Assembly: GCA_018268355.1 (NCBI GenBank) | Contig: JAFDWR010000001.1 | Span: 1,079,858-1,143,857 of the forward strand | Length of the DNA stretch: 64,000 nt | Source of the DNA: Armatimonadota bacterium | Lineage (GTDB): Bacteria > Armatimonadota > Fimbriimonadia > Fimbriimonadales > Fimbriimonadaceae | Reading direction: 5' to 3' | Shown: piece by piece, positions 34,592 to 43,397 of the stretch | How the letters are laid out: every line of letters begins with the position of its first letter | Position numbering within the stretch: position 1 is the stretch's first letter | Made by a program: the position numbers and the translations under genes | The notes under the pieces: model-generated | What the model saw: the letters and a program-made list of their open reading frames with translations, nothing else | Database searches by the model: none | Told to the model about the DNA's origin: nothing

Positions 34592-34618
34592 GGCTGGCCG
34601 GGATACCGGCCAGCCATT
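34592..34618 (+). terminator. Hairpin after lipoprotein 2
   Basis: A perfect 10-bp stem GGCTGGCCGG/CCGGCCAGCC (34592-34601 with 34606-34615) with loop GATA is followed by a short ATTT. The weak T-run makes termination likely but not certain. Confidence 0.7.
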
Positions 34619-34705
34619 TCCTGAAAACGGCGACTACTACGCATTCGATTTCAAAAAAGTTCGCGCGATTTTCACATTTTTTTGCCACTGGCAAAATTTT
34701 CGCCT

Positions 34706-34711
34706 TATAAT
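34706..34711 (+). promoter_or_regulatory. -10 box of prepilin-like gene 4
   Basis: TATAAT lies 35 bases before the ATG at 34747, within GCCTTATAATGCC. Nearly the same context (GCCTTATAATGGC) precedes prepilin-like gene 5. A TTGCCA about 19 bases upstream could be the -35 element. Confidence 0.6.
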
Positions 34712-34746
34712 GCCTTCACTCAGCTTTTGCTGGGGGAGTCATACAT

Positions 34747-35628
34747 ATGCGAAAAGCGTTTACTCTCATTGAACTGCTGGTCGTCATTGCGATCATCGCA
34801 ATCCTGGCAGCCATCCTCTTCCCGGTCTTTGCATCCGCCAAGGAAGCCGCTAAGGCCGCAGCGGACCTTTCCAATGTCAAGCAGATCGGCACCTCAGCGC
34901 AGATCTACGTCACCGACTACGATGACGTGTTCCCGCAGACCGCCGTTAACTATCTCGGCACCTGGCAGCCGAACCTGCTCTATGCCACCCCGGCAAACTG
35001 GACGACGACGAACGCCGTGATCCAGAATCTTTACGCTTGCCACTTCAGCAACTCGCTTCAGGCGTATACCAAGAACCGAGACATTTTCAACTCGCAAGGC
35101 GGCACGGATCGACAGATCGTTGGTGCGCCGTACGCTTCAGCGCTGGCAACGCCAGCTAAGAACAGCTATAACATGAACGGACTGCTCAACAGCCTGAGCA
35201 CCACGGCCGTCGCACGACCGTCGCAGCTCCCGTTCATGGGCCACTTCCGAGGCGGTATGCGAATCAACGGCTATGCCACCGCAAGCCCGGTTCTTACTTG
35301 CTCTACCGGTTCGCAGCCCTGCGTGTTCGTTCCGGCATCGCCGACCTGTAGTGGTGCAAACGGAACCTGGTCGGGTCAGCTCTGGCCGCAGTTCAGCTAC
35401 TGGGTGTTCAAGCGAGGCGTCAACGTCACGTTCGCCGACAGCTCGGCTAAGTTCCGACGCATGGCCGGCAACATCAACGGTCTGACCGATTACAAGACCG
35501 ACTGGATGATCAACTATAACGCCCAGGCTCAGCCCAATGGCGAATGGCAGGACACGTACTTCTGCCACACTCTTCTCTTCCAGCCGGACTTCGACTTCCA
35601 GACCTGGGGCACCCCCTACGCCTGGTAA
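34747..35628 (+). CDS. Prepilin-like protein 4
   Basis: The protein has 293 residues. The leader is MRKA and the helix [19 protein letters not shown]. The C-terminal domain follows the pattern of proteins 2 and 3 ([47 protein letters not shown]) but is clearly diverged from both. GGGGGAG lies about 10 bases before the ATG. The paired lipoprotein gene is 238 bases downstream, further than in the other pairs, with a hairpin between. Confidence 0.88.
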   Translation: MRKAFTLIELLVVIAIIAILAAILFPVFASAKEAAKAAADLSNVKQIGTSAQIYVTDYDDVFPQTAVNYLGTWQPNLLYATPANWTTTNAVIQNLYACHFSNSLQAYTKNRDIFNSQGGTDRQIVGAPYASALATPAKNSYNMNGLLNSLSTTAVARPSQLPFMGHFRGGMRINGYATASPVLTCSTGSQPCVFVPASPTCSGANGTWSGQLWPQFSYWVFKRGVNVTFADSSAKFRRMAGNINGLTDYKTDWMINYNAQAQPNGEWQDTYFCHTLLFQPDFDFQTWGTPYAW

Positions 35629-35660
35629 GGACAAGTTCCTAACCTAAGACAAGGTAACCG

Positions 35661-35693
35661 CGGCCCGGTTTCTGAGAACCAGAAATCGGGCCG
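35661..35693 (+). terminator. Hairpin between prepilin-like gene 4 and lipoprotein 3
   Basis: A 14-bp stem with one G-U pair (35661-35674 with 35680-35693) and loop AGAAC has no T-run behind it. It may attenuate transcription or protect an mRNA end. Confidence 0.5.
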
Positions 35694-35866
35694 TCTCGCT
35701 CAAAAGACGAGCGACCCAAGCAAGGATCGGTACTTCAAAAAGTAAGGTGCCGACGATTAGGCTCTTCAATTGAATCTTGCCCGTCATGGTCTGACCCTGG
35801 CGGGCTTTTGTCTTGTTTCGTCGCCGGGTCTCTGCCATACTCTCACTTGATCCTCGGAGAAGCACC

Positions 35867-36031
35867 ATGAAAGCATTCTTCCTTTCCCTCGTTGCCCTCG
35901 CCCTTGCCGCCTTTGTCCTTGCCGGTTGCGGTGAAGATGATAGCGTCACCTATGGCGACAACCCCTTCGCCAAGGCGAACTCCAAGAACGCCAAGGACGC
36001 TCCCCACCAAAAGCAGCGCGCCGGTGGCTAA
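35867..36031 (+). CDS. Small lipoprotein 3
   Basis: The protein has 54 residues from the ATG at 35867: signal MKAFFLSLVALALAAFVLAGC, then a polar tail with VTYGDNPFAKANSKNAKD. The GDN and NSKNAKD stretches resemble lipoprotein 2. CGGAGAAGC upstream serves as ribosome-binding site. It lies just before nuoD, with 46 bases between, and may share a transcript with it. Confidence 0.78.
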   Translation: MKAFFLSLVALALAAFVLAGCGEDDSVTYGDNPFAKANSKNAKDAPHQKQRAGG

Positions 36032-36077
36032 CCTGCCGACGATTCCGCTCCACGCAAGGTAGATTAAGTTCAGTTCC

Positions 36078-37292
36078 ATGGCCAATCAATTCATGCCGTC
36101 GACCGACGCCATTTTCGAGAGAAAGGGCGAGAACACCATGGTCGTCAACATGGGTCCCCAGCACCCATCGACCCACGGAGTCCTCCGCATCGTTTGCGAA
36201 CTCGAAGGCGAGGTGATCGTGAACTGCAAGTGCGTCATCGGCTATCTCCACACCGGAATGGAGAAGGAAGCCGAGTATCAGCAGTATCACAAGTGCGTCG
36301 TCATGACCGACCGCATGGACTACCTAAACGCGAACGGCAACAACCTGGCCCACGCCCTCGCGGTTGAGAAGCTCCTCGGATGCGAAGTGCCCAAGCGCGG
36401 CCAATACCTTCGAGTCATCCTCGCCGAACTCAGCCGAATCGCCAGCCACTGCGTCTGGCTCGGCACCCACGGCCTTGACCTCGGGGCGATGACGCCGTTC
36501 TTCTACATCATGCAGCAGCGCGAGAACATCCTTGACATGTTCGAGATGTTCAGCGGCGTGCGAATGATGCCCTCCTGGATCGTCCCTGGCGGACTTCGCG
36601 GCGACATGCCCGAAGGCTTTGCCGAGCGGCTCAACAAGTTCCTTGAAGAGTTCCCCAAGGAGCTCGAAGTTGTCGAGAACCTCCTCGTCGGCAACCCGAT
36701 CTGGAAGGAGCGCACCTACGATGTTGGCGTGCTCACCGCGACCCAGGCGCTCGAGCTAGGTTGCTCGGGACCGATCGCCCGCGCGAGCGGCGTGGCTTGG
36801 GACCTTCGCAAGAGCAACCCGTATTCGTCGTATGACGACTTCGACTTCGAGATCCCGGTCGGGTCGCACGGCGACGTCTATGATCGCTTCCTCGTCCGCG
36901 TCGCCGAGATGAAGGAGAGCTGCAAGATCCTCCGCCAGGCCCTCGACGGTCTTCCCGAAGGACCCTGGAGCACCACCGATCGCAAGATCGCTCCTCCGCC
37001 TCGTGAAGAGCTCGACACCTCGATGGAATCGCTGATCCACCACTTCAAGCTGTACACCGAGGGCTACCACGTCCCTGCGGGTGAGGCCTATGCCGGCATC
37101 GAAGGTTCGAAGGGTGAACTCGGCTTCTACATCGTCTCGGATGGCGGCAACCGACCTTACCGCTGGCATGAGCGCCCCAGTTCGTTCATGAACCTCAAGT
37201 CGCTTGAGGTCCTTTCCATCGGCCGCATGATCGCCGACGTGATCGCGATCATCGGTTCGATCGACATTGTTCTCGGAGAAATCGACCGCTAA
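36078..37292 (+). CDS. nuoD: NADH-quinone oxidoreductase subunit D
   Basis: The protein has 404 residues. Signatures include NMGPQHPSTHGVLR, GYLHTGMEKEAE, RVILAELSRIASHCVWLGTHGLDLGAMTPFFY and GGLRGDMPEGF. NuoD, derived from the [NiFe]-hydrogenase large subunit, forms the quinone cavity with NuoB. The C-terminus ends in the canonical IDIVLGEIDR. Its stop overlaps the nuoE start by one base (TAATG). Confidence 0.97.
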   Translation: MANQFMPSTDAIFERKGENTMVVNMGPQHPSTHGVLRIVCELEGEVIVNCKCVIGYLHTGMEKEAEYQQYHKCVVMTDRMDYLNANGNNLAHALAVEKLLGCEVPKRGQYLRVILAELSRIASHCVWLGTHGLDLGAMTPFFYIMQQRENILDMFEMFSGVRMMPSWIVPGGLRGDMPEGFAERLNKFLEEFPKELEVVENLLVGNPIWKERTYDVGVLTATQALELGCSGPIARASGVAWDLRKSNPYSSYDDFDFEIPVGSHGDVYDRFLVRVAEMKESCKILRQALDGLPEGPWSTTDRKIAPPPREELDTSMESLIHHFKLYTEGYHVPAGEAYAGIEGSKGELGFYIVSDGGNRPYRWHERPSSFMNLKSLEVLSIGRMIADVIAIIGSIDIVLGEIDR

Positions 37293-37912
37293 TGAGTGAA
37301 CTCGTTCAACTTGGTGCCCCCCACGATCGTCCTCGTCCGCCGCGCGCGGATGAGCTGAACCTTCGCTTCTCGGAGCAGGGGATCCACGAACTTGAGGCGC
37401 TCAAGACGCACTACCCGGACCTGAAGTCGTGCATCCTGCCCGGACTTTGGATCGCCCAGCGGGAATATGGCGGCTTTCTTGACGGTGCGGCCATCGCCGA
37501 GGTCGCCCACCGCCTGAACCGCAGCTACGCCGAAGTCGAAGGCGTCGCGACGTTCTACACGATGTACAACACGGCCCACAAGCCGGGCAAGCACAAGCTG
37601 GAGCTTTGCACCTGCCTTAGCTGCCACCTTTGCGGCAGCTACCGACTCCGCGACTACATCAAGTCGAAGCTCGGGATCAGCCACGGCGAAACCACCGAAG
37701 ACGGTCTTTTCACGATGGAAGAGGTCGAGTGCCTCGATGCTTGCGACCGCGCGCCGCTCATGCAGGTGGGCGATCAGTATTACGGCCCCCTCGACGAAGC
37801 CAAGCTCGATGCGCTCATCGATCAGCTTCGGAACACCGAAGGCTCAACCGTGGTGAAGATGGCCGACGAGATCGTTCAAGTTCACCTGCGCGACGTCGAA
37901 CGGCACAAATAA
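37292..37912 (+). CDS. nuoE: NADH-quinone oxidoreductase subunit E
   Basis: The protein has 206 residues. Four cysteines in C-x4-C (C106, C111) and C-x3-C (C147, C151) spacing bind the 2Fe-2S cluster N1a. The thioredoxin-like fold shows VATFYTMYNT and VECLDACDRAPLMQVG. The N-terminal ~25 residues are Pro/Arg-rich. It feeds electrons between NADH and the chain together with NuoF, whose gene is 2.5 kb downstream beyond two prepilin-like genes. Confidence 0.96.
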   Translation: MSELVQLGAPHDRPRPPRADELNLRFSEQGIHELEALKTHYPDLKSCILPGLWIAQREYGGFLDGAAIAEVAHRLNRSYAEVEGVATFYTMYNTAHKPGKHKLELCTCLSCHLCGSYRLRDYIKSKLGISHGETTEDGLFTMEEVECLDACDRAPLMQVGDQYYGPLDEAKLDALIDQLRNTEGSTVVKMADEIVQVHLRDVERHK

Positions 37913-37959
37913 AGTTCGGCGAGGGGGATTTTCACCCCGCACTTTTGCATAAAGTGCCT

Positions 37960-37965
37960 TATAAT
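37960..37965 (+). promoter_or_regulatory. -10 box of prepilin-like gene 5
   Basis: TATAAT in the context GCCTTATAATGGC lies 35 bases before the ATG at 38001, the same distance as for gene 4. The leaders of the two genes also share GGAGTCATxCATATG. Confidence 0.6.
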
Positions 37966-38000
37966 GGCTCCATTCCGTCTGGAATCATGGAGTCATTCAT

Positions 38001-38951
38001 ATGCGTCGAGCTTTTACTCTCATCGAGCTCTTGGTCGTCATCGCGATTATCGCGATCTTGGCCGCTATCCTCTTCCCTGTCTTTGCTTCGGCAAAGGAGG
38101 CTGCGCGAAAAACAGTTGCCATCTCGAACACCAAGCAAGTCGCAACCGGCTTGATGCTTTATGGTGCCGACTACGACGACTGCATGCCGCTCTCGCACCG
38201 CGTCATCTCCGGATTCCTTTATCCGGCGATCATGACGCCAAACCGATGGTGCCCGTCTTTCGCGGTCCGCGAAGATGACAGCCTTTGGGCCAACACCCTG
38301 ATCCCGTACACCAAGAACTATCAGATCTTCACCTACCAAGGTCAAAACGTGTACGACCCATGGGGATGCGGCGTGACGACGGCCGCTCCGCAGAACCAGT
38401 CGCTGAGCTATAACGGCTTGCTGAATGGTTACAACCTGAGCGGCGTTGCCTCACCGTCCAAGCTCACCTTGGTCTGGCCCGGCAACATGAAGGAAGAGAT
38501 CTTTGGTGGCAACTTCACCAACCCGATGCTCCTTTGCCGTGCGGGGACCGGCACGACCGCGCTTCGCGATGACTGCCGATTCAACCCGACGGGCGGTCCT
38601 GACGGAACGCAGACCACGGCAGGCCCCGCCACGCAGGTCGACATCAGCTGGTACACGTACTCTTCGGCCAACGACACCGCTTGGGTCGTCAGCCGAGGCA
38701 TGGTCTTCGTTGCGGTCGACACCTCGGCCCGATGGCGCCCTCTCAACCTGAGCGGCACCGTCACTTCGGGCGCAGACATGGTTCGCGACTACAACGACCC
38801 GACGATGCGCTATGCGGCCAACGCACGCATGTCGGCGTTCCACCGATGCCAAACGACGCCCACCTCGCCGCTCTACCTGAGCTTCTTCCGCCCCGACTCG
38901 GAGTTCAACTACCAGTTCGGCAACACCGCGGGTACGAGGTGCACTCCTTGA
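38001..38951 (+). CDS. Prepilin-like protein 5
   Basis: The protein has 316 residues with leader MRRA and the same pilin helix as proteins 1-4. The C-terminal domain is diverged: it keeps [14 protein letters not shown] and [16 protein letters not shown] (the DG-region equivalent) but has its own insertions ([15 protein letters not shown]). The TGA overlaps the lipoprotein start (TTGA). The promoter and leader resemble those of gene 4. Confidence 0.87.
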   Translation: MRRAFTLIELLVVIAIIAILAAILFPVFASAKEAARKTVAISNTKQVATGLMLYGADYDDCMPLSHRVISGFLYPAIMTPNRWCPSFAVREDDSLWANTLIPYTKNYQIFTYQGQNVYDPWGCGVTTAAPQNQSLSYNGLLNGYNLSGVASPSKLTLVWPGNMKEEIFGGNFTNPMLLCRAGTGTTALRDDCRFNPTGGPDGTQTTAGPATQVDISWYTYSSANDTAWVVSRGMVFVAVDTSARWRPLNLSGTVTSGADMVRDYNDPTMRYAANARMSAFHRCQTTPTSPLYLSFFRPDSEFNYQFGNTAGTRCTP

Positions 38952-39130
38952 GAATCGGAGGACTCGTCCTCGTCTCGCTATGCCTCCTGAGCGGCCTCAT
39001 CGGCTGCTCCGGAGGCGAGAAGAAGGTCGACATGATGACCCAGGGTTCCGTCGCCGCCGAAGGCATGGATGGAGCCAAGACCGCCCGGGGAAAGACTGAC
39101 CCCGCAAAAGGGCAATTCATGGGTCGATAA
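38948..39130 (+). CDS. Small lipoprotein paired with prepilin-like protein 5
   Basis: The protein has 60 residues from a TTG at 38948 overlapping the prepilin stop by four bases. The lipoprotein signal is [20 protein letters not shown], followed by a polar tail ending KGQFMGR. The reading frame is open far upstream, but only this start places the signal at the N-terminus. Confidence 0.75.
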   Translation: MRIGGLVLVSLCLLSGLIGCSGGEKKVDMMTQGSVAAEGMDGAKTARGKTDPAKGQFMGR

Positions 39131-39151
39131 CCAAGCAAGGGAGAAATTTTC

Positions 39152-40090
39152 ATGAAGCGCGCATTTACACTCATCGAGCTGCTCGTTGTCATTGCCATCA
39201 TCGCGATCCTCGCCGCCATCCTCTTCCCTGTCTTTGCACAGGCAAAGGAATCGGCCAAGGACACCGTGACGATCAGCAACCTCAAGCAGTTGGGCACCGG
39301 CATGTTCCTTTACATGGCGGACCAAGACGACACGCTGCCGAACTCGGGTTGGTACAACACCACCCCAACGACCAATCCGGTTTCGTCGCCGGGAAGCTCC
39401 GAAATCCGGGGCACCCACATCGTCACGACTTGGCAGAACGACATCTACCCTTACGTCAAAAACATTGACCTCTACTGGCACCCGAAGGCCGACCGCGTGA
39501 ACAACCCGGCGAACCGATTCACGTGGAGCCAGCAATACGGCGTTCCCTCCATGGCGGGTTGCTGGCTTCCGAGCCTTGCCAACTGGACGTGGCAACACCC
39601 GACGCTCACCGGCGGTTTCACCGTCCGAGTTGAGGGCAACTTCGGTTGTAACACCACCCCGGGAACGGTCGTCGCGGGTTGGGTCTTCCGAACGAAGTCT
39701 CGCATCCAATCGGCAATCGAGAACATCTCCGACAACGTGATGATCGCGGAATCGGGCTTCTTCGACATGGGTTGGGCCTGGATGGCGTCAACGTCCAGCA
39801 CCTTCAACGTGCCGACGAGCTACTTCGGCAACTACTTCAATACGGCCAACACGATCTATCCGAACGCGCGTGTGCTCCGCGGACCGACCGCCCGAAAGCG
39901 AAACCAGAATAACGTCACCGGTGTGTTTCTGCCGGGTGCGACGAATTTCTCGTATCCAGTCGGTCAAACTTCGTATGTCGCAATGGACGGCTCTGCGAAG
40001 TCGGTGGACTACCGAGGACGAATTCTCGAATCGTTTGTGACGTCGGGAGGCATCCGTGCGATGAAGAGGTTCTGGCCCTATGCACCGTAA
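39152..40090 (+). CDS. Prepilin-like protein 6
   Basis: The protein has 312 residues with leader MKRA, the shared helix and [20 protein letters not shown]. The C-terminal domain is Trp-rich ([14 protein letters not shown]) and ends with [15 protein letters not shown], closest of the six to the classic DG motif. It lies 21 bases after lipoprotein 4 and overlaps lipoprotein 5 by 11 bases, so genes 5 and 6 with their lipoproteins form one operon. Confidence 0.87.
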   Translation: MKRAFTLIELLVVIAIIAILAAILFPVFAQAKESAKDTVTISNLKQLGTGMFLYMADQDDTLPNSGWYNTTPTTNPVSSPGSSEIRGTHIVTTWQNDIYPYVKNIDLYWHPKADRVNNPANRFTWSQQYGVPSMAGCWLPSLANWTWQHPTLTGGFTVRVEGNFGCNTTPGTVVAGWVFRTKSRIQSAIENISDNVMIAESGFFDMGWAWMASTSSTFNVPTSYFGNYFNTANTIYPNARVLRGPTARKRNQNNVTGVFLPGATNFSYPVGQTSYVAMDGSAKSVDYRGRILESFVTSGGIRAMKRFWPYAP

Positions 40091-40328
40091 GTTCATCACG
40101 CTCTTTTCCATCGCTGCCTTGATCGTCGGCGGCCTCGCTGGTTGCAAGAAGAAGGATCCCGATGAGGATCTCTCGGTCAACAAGAAGGACGCTCCGATCA
40201 TCGGTGACAACCCCGAAGCGGGCAAGGACACCAAGAAAGAGGTCCCGGGTCCCGTCGGTGCTGCTGGCGGTGCCACGGGTTCGCCCTCGGCAAGCCCGTC
40301 GGCCGAACCCACTCCTGCAGGCAAGTAA
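40080..40328 (+). CDS. Small lipoprotein paired with prepilin-like protein 6
   Basis: The protein has 82 residues: signal [22 protein letters not shown], a charged segment [17 protein letters not shown], a GDN triplet and a Pro/Ser/Ala-rich tail ([16 protein letters not shown]). It is the longest of the five. The start lies inside the end of the prepilin gene. A strong terminator follows. Confidence 0.82.
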   Translation: MHRKFITLFSIAALIVGGLAGCKKKDPDEDLSVNKKDAPIIGDNPEAGKDTKKEVPGPVGAAGGATGSPSASPSAEPTPAGK

Positions 40329-40342
40329 CTCGTTTCTCCACA

Positions 40343-40374
40343 GGGTCCAAACCGCCGGTTTGGACCCTTTTTTT
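40343..40374 (+). terminator. Terminator after lipoprotein 5
   Basis: A perfect 11-bp stem GGGTCCAAACC/GGTTTGGACCC (40343-40353 with 40357-40367), a 3-base loop and seven T. Confidence 0.93.
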
Positions 40375-40416
40375 GCCTGCGCCTCTCGCTCGCCGACCAT
40401 CCGCGCCCTCGACGAG

Positions 40417-40422
40417 TAGAAT
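40417..40422 (+). promoter_or_regulatory. Possible -10 box of nuoF
   Basis: TAGAAT ends nine bases before the nuoF ATG, implying a leader of only a few bases. Because a strong terminator lies just upstream, nuoF needs its own promoter, and this is the best candidate. Confidence 0.45.
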
Positions 40423-40431
40423 GGAACTGGA

Positions 40432-41739
40432 ATGGCCGAAAGGAAGCTGATTCTCGAACACGCCCACGACCCTGCGTATCGAACGCTGGACGGGTACTTG
40501 GCAAAGGGTGGCTATGAAGCCCTCAAGAAAGCCCTGAAGATGGAACGCCAGGCGATCATCGACGAGGTGAAGACCAGCGGGCTGCGTGGACGCGGTGGTG
40601 CGGGCTTCCCTACCTGGATCAAGTGGAACGGCATCCCCAAGGAGAAGTCGGACAAGCTGCACTACGTCCTCTGCAATGCGGACGAAGGCGAGCCGGGCAC
40701 CTTCAAGGACAAGCAGATCATGGAGCAAACGCCATATCTGCTCATCGAAGGCATGACCATCGCTGGCCTTGCCACCCAGGGCGATCGCGGCTACATCTAC
40801 ATCCGTGGCGAGTTCATCGACGCTGCCCGCTCGCTCCGCAACGCGATTGACCAGGCCTATGCCAAGGGTTACCTCGGAAAGAACATCCTCGGCTCGGGTC
40901 GCGATTTTGATCTCTTTATCCACCTCGGCGCGGGCTCCTATGAGTGCGGCGAGGAAAGCGCACTCATGTCGAGCCTGATGGGCGAGCGAGGCATGCCTCG
41001 CCTCAAGTTCCCCCACGCGCCGCTCCCCACCATCAGCGGCCTCTGGGACAGCCCCACGCTCATCAACAACGTCGAGACCTATGCCTGCGCGCCGTTCATC
41101 ATCAAGAATGGCGGCGAGTGGTATTCCACGCTCGGCGCCTCCACCAAGAATTCGCGCGGAACCAAGATCTTCTCGGTCAGCGGCCACGTCAACAACCCCG
41201 GCAACTTCGAGATCGAGTTCGGCACCTCACTGAAGGAGCTCCTCGAGATGGCGGGCGGCGTGAAGGGCGGCAAGCTCAAGGCCTGCGTCCCGGGCGGCTC
41301 GAGCGTCCCGATCATCAACGCCGAAGCGGTCGACCGCGCGATCATCGGCTATGAAGAGATGGCCGACGTGAAGTCGATGGTCGGATCGGGTGGGTGCATG
41401 TTCCTCAACGAGCACACCTGCATCGTCACCTTCATCTGGCGCACCGCCCTCTTTTATGCCAACGAGAGCTGTGGCAAGTGCACCCCGTGCCGCGAAGGCA
41501 CGCGATGGATGCTCCAAATCCTCGATCGCATCCGCCAGGGCAAGGGCCAGCAGGGCGACATCGAGCTTCTTGAAGAGGTTTGTTCGCAGATCGACGGACG
41601 CTCGTTCTGTGGTCTCGGTGATGCCGCCGCATGGCCGGTTCAGGGCGCGATCCGCGTCTTCCGCGAGGAGTTTGAGTACTTCATCGCCAATGGCCGCAGC
41701 ATCGTCACCAGCGAGCCTTCGCTCGTCATGGCTCCCTAA
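40432..41739 (+). CDS. nuoF: NADH-quinone oxidoreductase subunit F
   Basis: The protein has 435 residues. GLRGRGGAGFPTWIKW forms the NADH/FMN site with CNADEGEPGTFKDK and GAGSYECGEESALMSSLMG. Cysteines in ESCGKCTPCREG (C347, C350, C353) plus a later SFCGLGD ligand bind the N3 4Fe-4S cluster. NuoF is the NADH dehydrogenase module. Its stop shares four bases with the convergent kinase gene. NuoG and the membrane subunits are not in the window. Confidence 0.97.
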   Translation: MAERKLILEHAHDPAYRTLDGYLAKGGYEALKKALKMERQAIIDEVKTSGLRGRGGAGFPTWIKWNGIPKEKSDKLHYVLCNADEGEPGTFKDKQIMEQTPYLLIEGMTIAGLATQGDRGYIYIRGEFIDAARSLRNAIDQAYAKGYLGKNILGSGRDFDLFIHLGAGSYECGEESALMSSLMGERGMPRLKFPHAPLPTISGLWDSPTLINNVETYACAPFIIKNGGEWYSTLGASTKNSRGTKIFSVSGHVNNPGNFEIEFGTSLKELLEMAGGVKGGKLKACVPGGSSVPIINAEAVDRAIIGYEEMADVKSMVGSGGCMFLNEHTCIVTFIWRTALFYANESCGKCTPCREGTRWMLQILDRIRQGKGQQGDIELLEEVCSQIDGRSFCGLGDAAAWPVQGAIRVFREEFEYFIANGRSIVTSEPSLVMAP

Positions 41740-43319
41740 AACGGGGCGTCCGGCGCGTTCGGATTGCCTTGGCTGATATAGGTCGCGATCTCGCCCGCGA
41801 GGTCGCGGTCTCTTTCTCCTAATTGGATGTAGAGATCCATGGCGTCGGACAACGCTGCGCGATCAGGCACCGGCTTATCCCGCTTCAGCCGCGCGAACCG
41901 TGCGCGGATGGCCTCCACCGAGTCGGACGGTGGCTCAGAAGGCACGTAGGGCTCCATCGACGGCGTCGCCGCGGGCTGAGTGCCAGCCGTTCTGTTCTCG
42001 CTCGTGCTTGTGCCGCTCGGGCGGCTCTGCGCGCTCGCATTGACCGGTACCGGACGGCTCTTCCTTCGCGCCGTGATGTCTGACCGGCCGAAGTAGGTGA
42101 TCACAAGGATCGCCGCCGCGACGATTGAGCCGATCAGCAAGAAGATCATGAAGAACTTCGCGATCGCCATCTTGGATTCAGCGCCGAGGAGCGGCTGGCG
42201 CGGAGGCGGCGGATAGTAGACCGGGAACTGGGGCGACGTCGTGTGCGGGGCCTGGGGCTGTCCGCCGGCATAGGGGTTGTAGGGGTAAGTCGGCGGCGCG
42301 GCGGGAGGCGTGAGGATCGGTGGCGGAGCGACCGGGCTGGCGTAAGGGTTGTATTGCGGCGGCAAGAGCACGGGGGGCGGCGCCAAGTTGGGGTTGGGCG
42401 TTCCGTAGGGCGTGTACTGCGCGTAGGGGTCCGGCGGCTGGGGCATCGAAGGCCCGAACGATCCGTAGTTCGGCACCCCGAAGTCGGGAGTAGCGGGTGC
42501 GGGCGCAGCGGCCTTCTCCAGCGCGTCGATCATCGTCTGGGCGTCGGCATAGCGCAGCGCCGGCGTCTTTTGCAGCGAGCTCGCAACCACGTCCTGGAAC
42601 CGCTGTGGGATCTGGGGGAGCATGACCGGCTGGTTGTTCATGATCGCGTGGGTGATCGTGAACACGCTGTCGCCGGTGAACGGCTTGACCCCGGTGAGCA
42701 TCTCGTAGAGCAGGACACCCACGCTGAAAATGTCGCTGCGCTGGTCGAGCTCCTTGCCCACCACCTGCTCGGGCGACATATAGCTCGGCGTGCCGAACAC
42801 CTGGCCATCAATCGTCAGGTTCGGCTGGAAGGTGAGCCGCGCGATGCCAAAGTCGGTGATCTTCACTTCGCCCGAGCTGAGAATCTGGATGTTGTCGGGC
42901 TTGATGTCGCGGTGAATGACGCCCTTCGAGTGGGCATGGGCCAATCCACGCAGGACGGCAGTGAGGATCTCCACCGTCTCATCGGGGGATAGAAAGCCTT
43001 TGGTGTCGATCTCGTTGCGCAGGGTGTGCCCGTCGAGATACTCCATCGCCATGAAGTGGCGATCGCCATCTTGACCGTATTCGTAGACGGTCATGATGTT
43101 CGGGTGGGCAAGAGTGCCAACCGCATGAGCCTCGCGGCGGAACCGATTCACCCTATCCTCAACCTGGGAGGCACTCGCCCCGGTAGGCGCGTTCAGCTCC
43201 TTCAGAGCGACGCGTCGATTCATCATGGGATCGTAGGCCTCGTAGACGATGTCGTTCGAGCGCGCGATCTCCCGGATGATTTGATATTTGCCCAGGGTTG
43301 TGGGTGGGCCTTGGCTCAT
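41736..43319 (-). CDS. Membrane-bound Ser/Thr protein kinase (PknB-like)
   Basis: The protein has 527 residues. The kinase domain (about 1-270) keeps the ATP-binding Lys (VALK, K40), E63, the HRDIKPDN loop (D138) and DFG (D156). The glycine-rich loop reads IREIARSNDIVYEA and lacks GxGxxG. A Pro/Tyr-rich linker (~280-385) precedes one transmembrane helix (FFMIFLLIGSIVAAAILVI), and ~110 residues lie outside. No PASTA repeats are visible. It probably senses an envelope signal; targets are unknown. Confidence 0.92.
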   Translation of the reverse strand: MSQGPPTTLGKYQIIREIARSNDIVYEAYDPMMNRRVALKELNAPTGASASQVEDRVNRFRREAHAVGTLAHPNIMTVYEYGQDGDRHFMAMEYLDGHTLRNEIDTKGFLSPDETVEILTAVLRGLAHAHSKGVIHRDIKPDNIQILSSGEVKITDFGIARLTFQPNLTIDGQVFGTPSYMSPEQVVGKELDQRSDIFSVGVLLYEMLTGVKPFTGDSVFTITHAIMNNQPVMLPQIPQRFQDVVASSLQKTPALRYADAQTMIDALEKAAAPAPATPDFGVPNYGSFGPSMPQPPDPYAQYTPYGTPNPNLAPPPVLLPPQYNPYASPVAPPPILTPPAAPPTYPYNPYAGGQPQAPHTTSPQFPVYYPPPPRQPLLGAESKMAIAKFFMIFLLIGSIVAAAILVITYFGRSDITARRKSRPVPVNASAQSRPSGTSTSENRTAGTQPAATPSMEPYVPSEPPSDSVEAIRARFARLKRDKPVPDRAALSDAMDLYIQLGERDRDLAGEIATYISQGNPNAPDAPF

Positions 43320-43397
43320 TTGTTTCTCTTCATTGTAGGTGACGTCTGGAGATTTGAACAGCGTTCCATTCCGCCAGTGTGCATACTATTTAATGTT

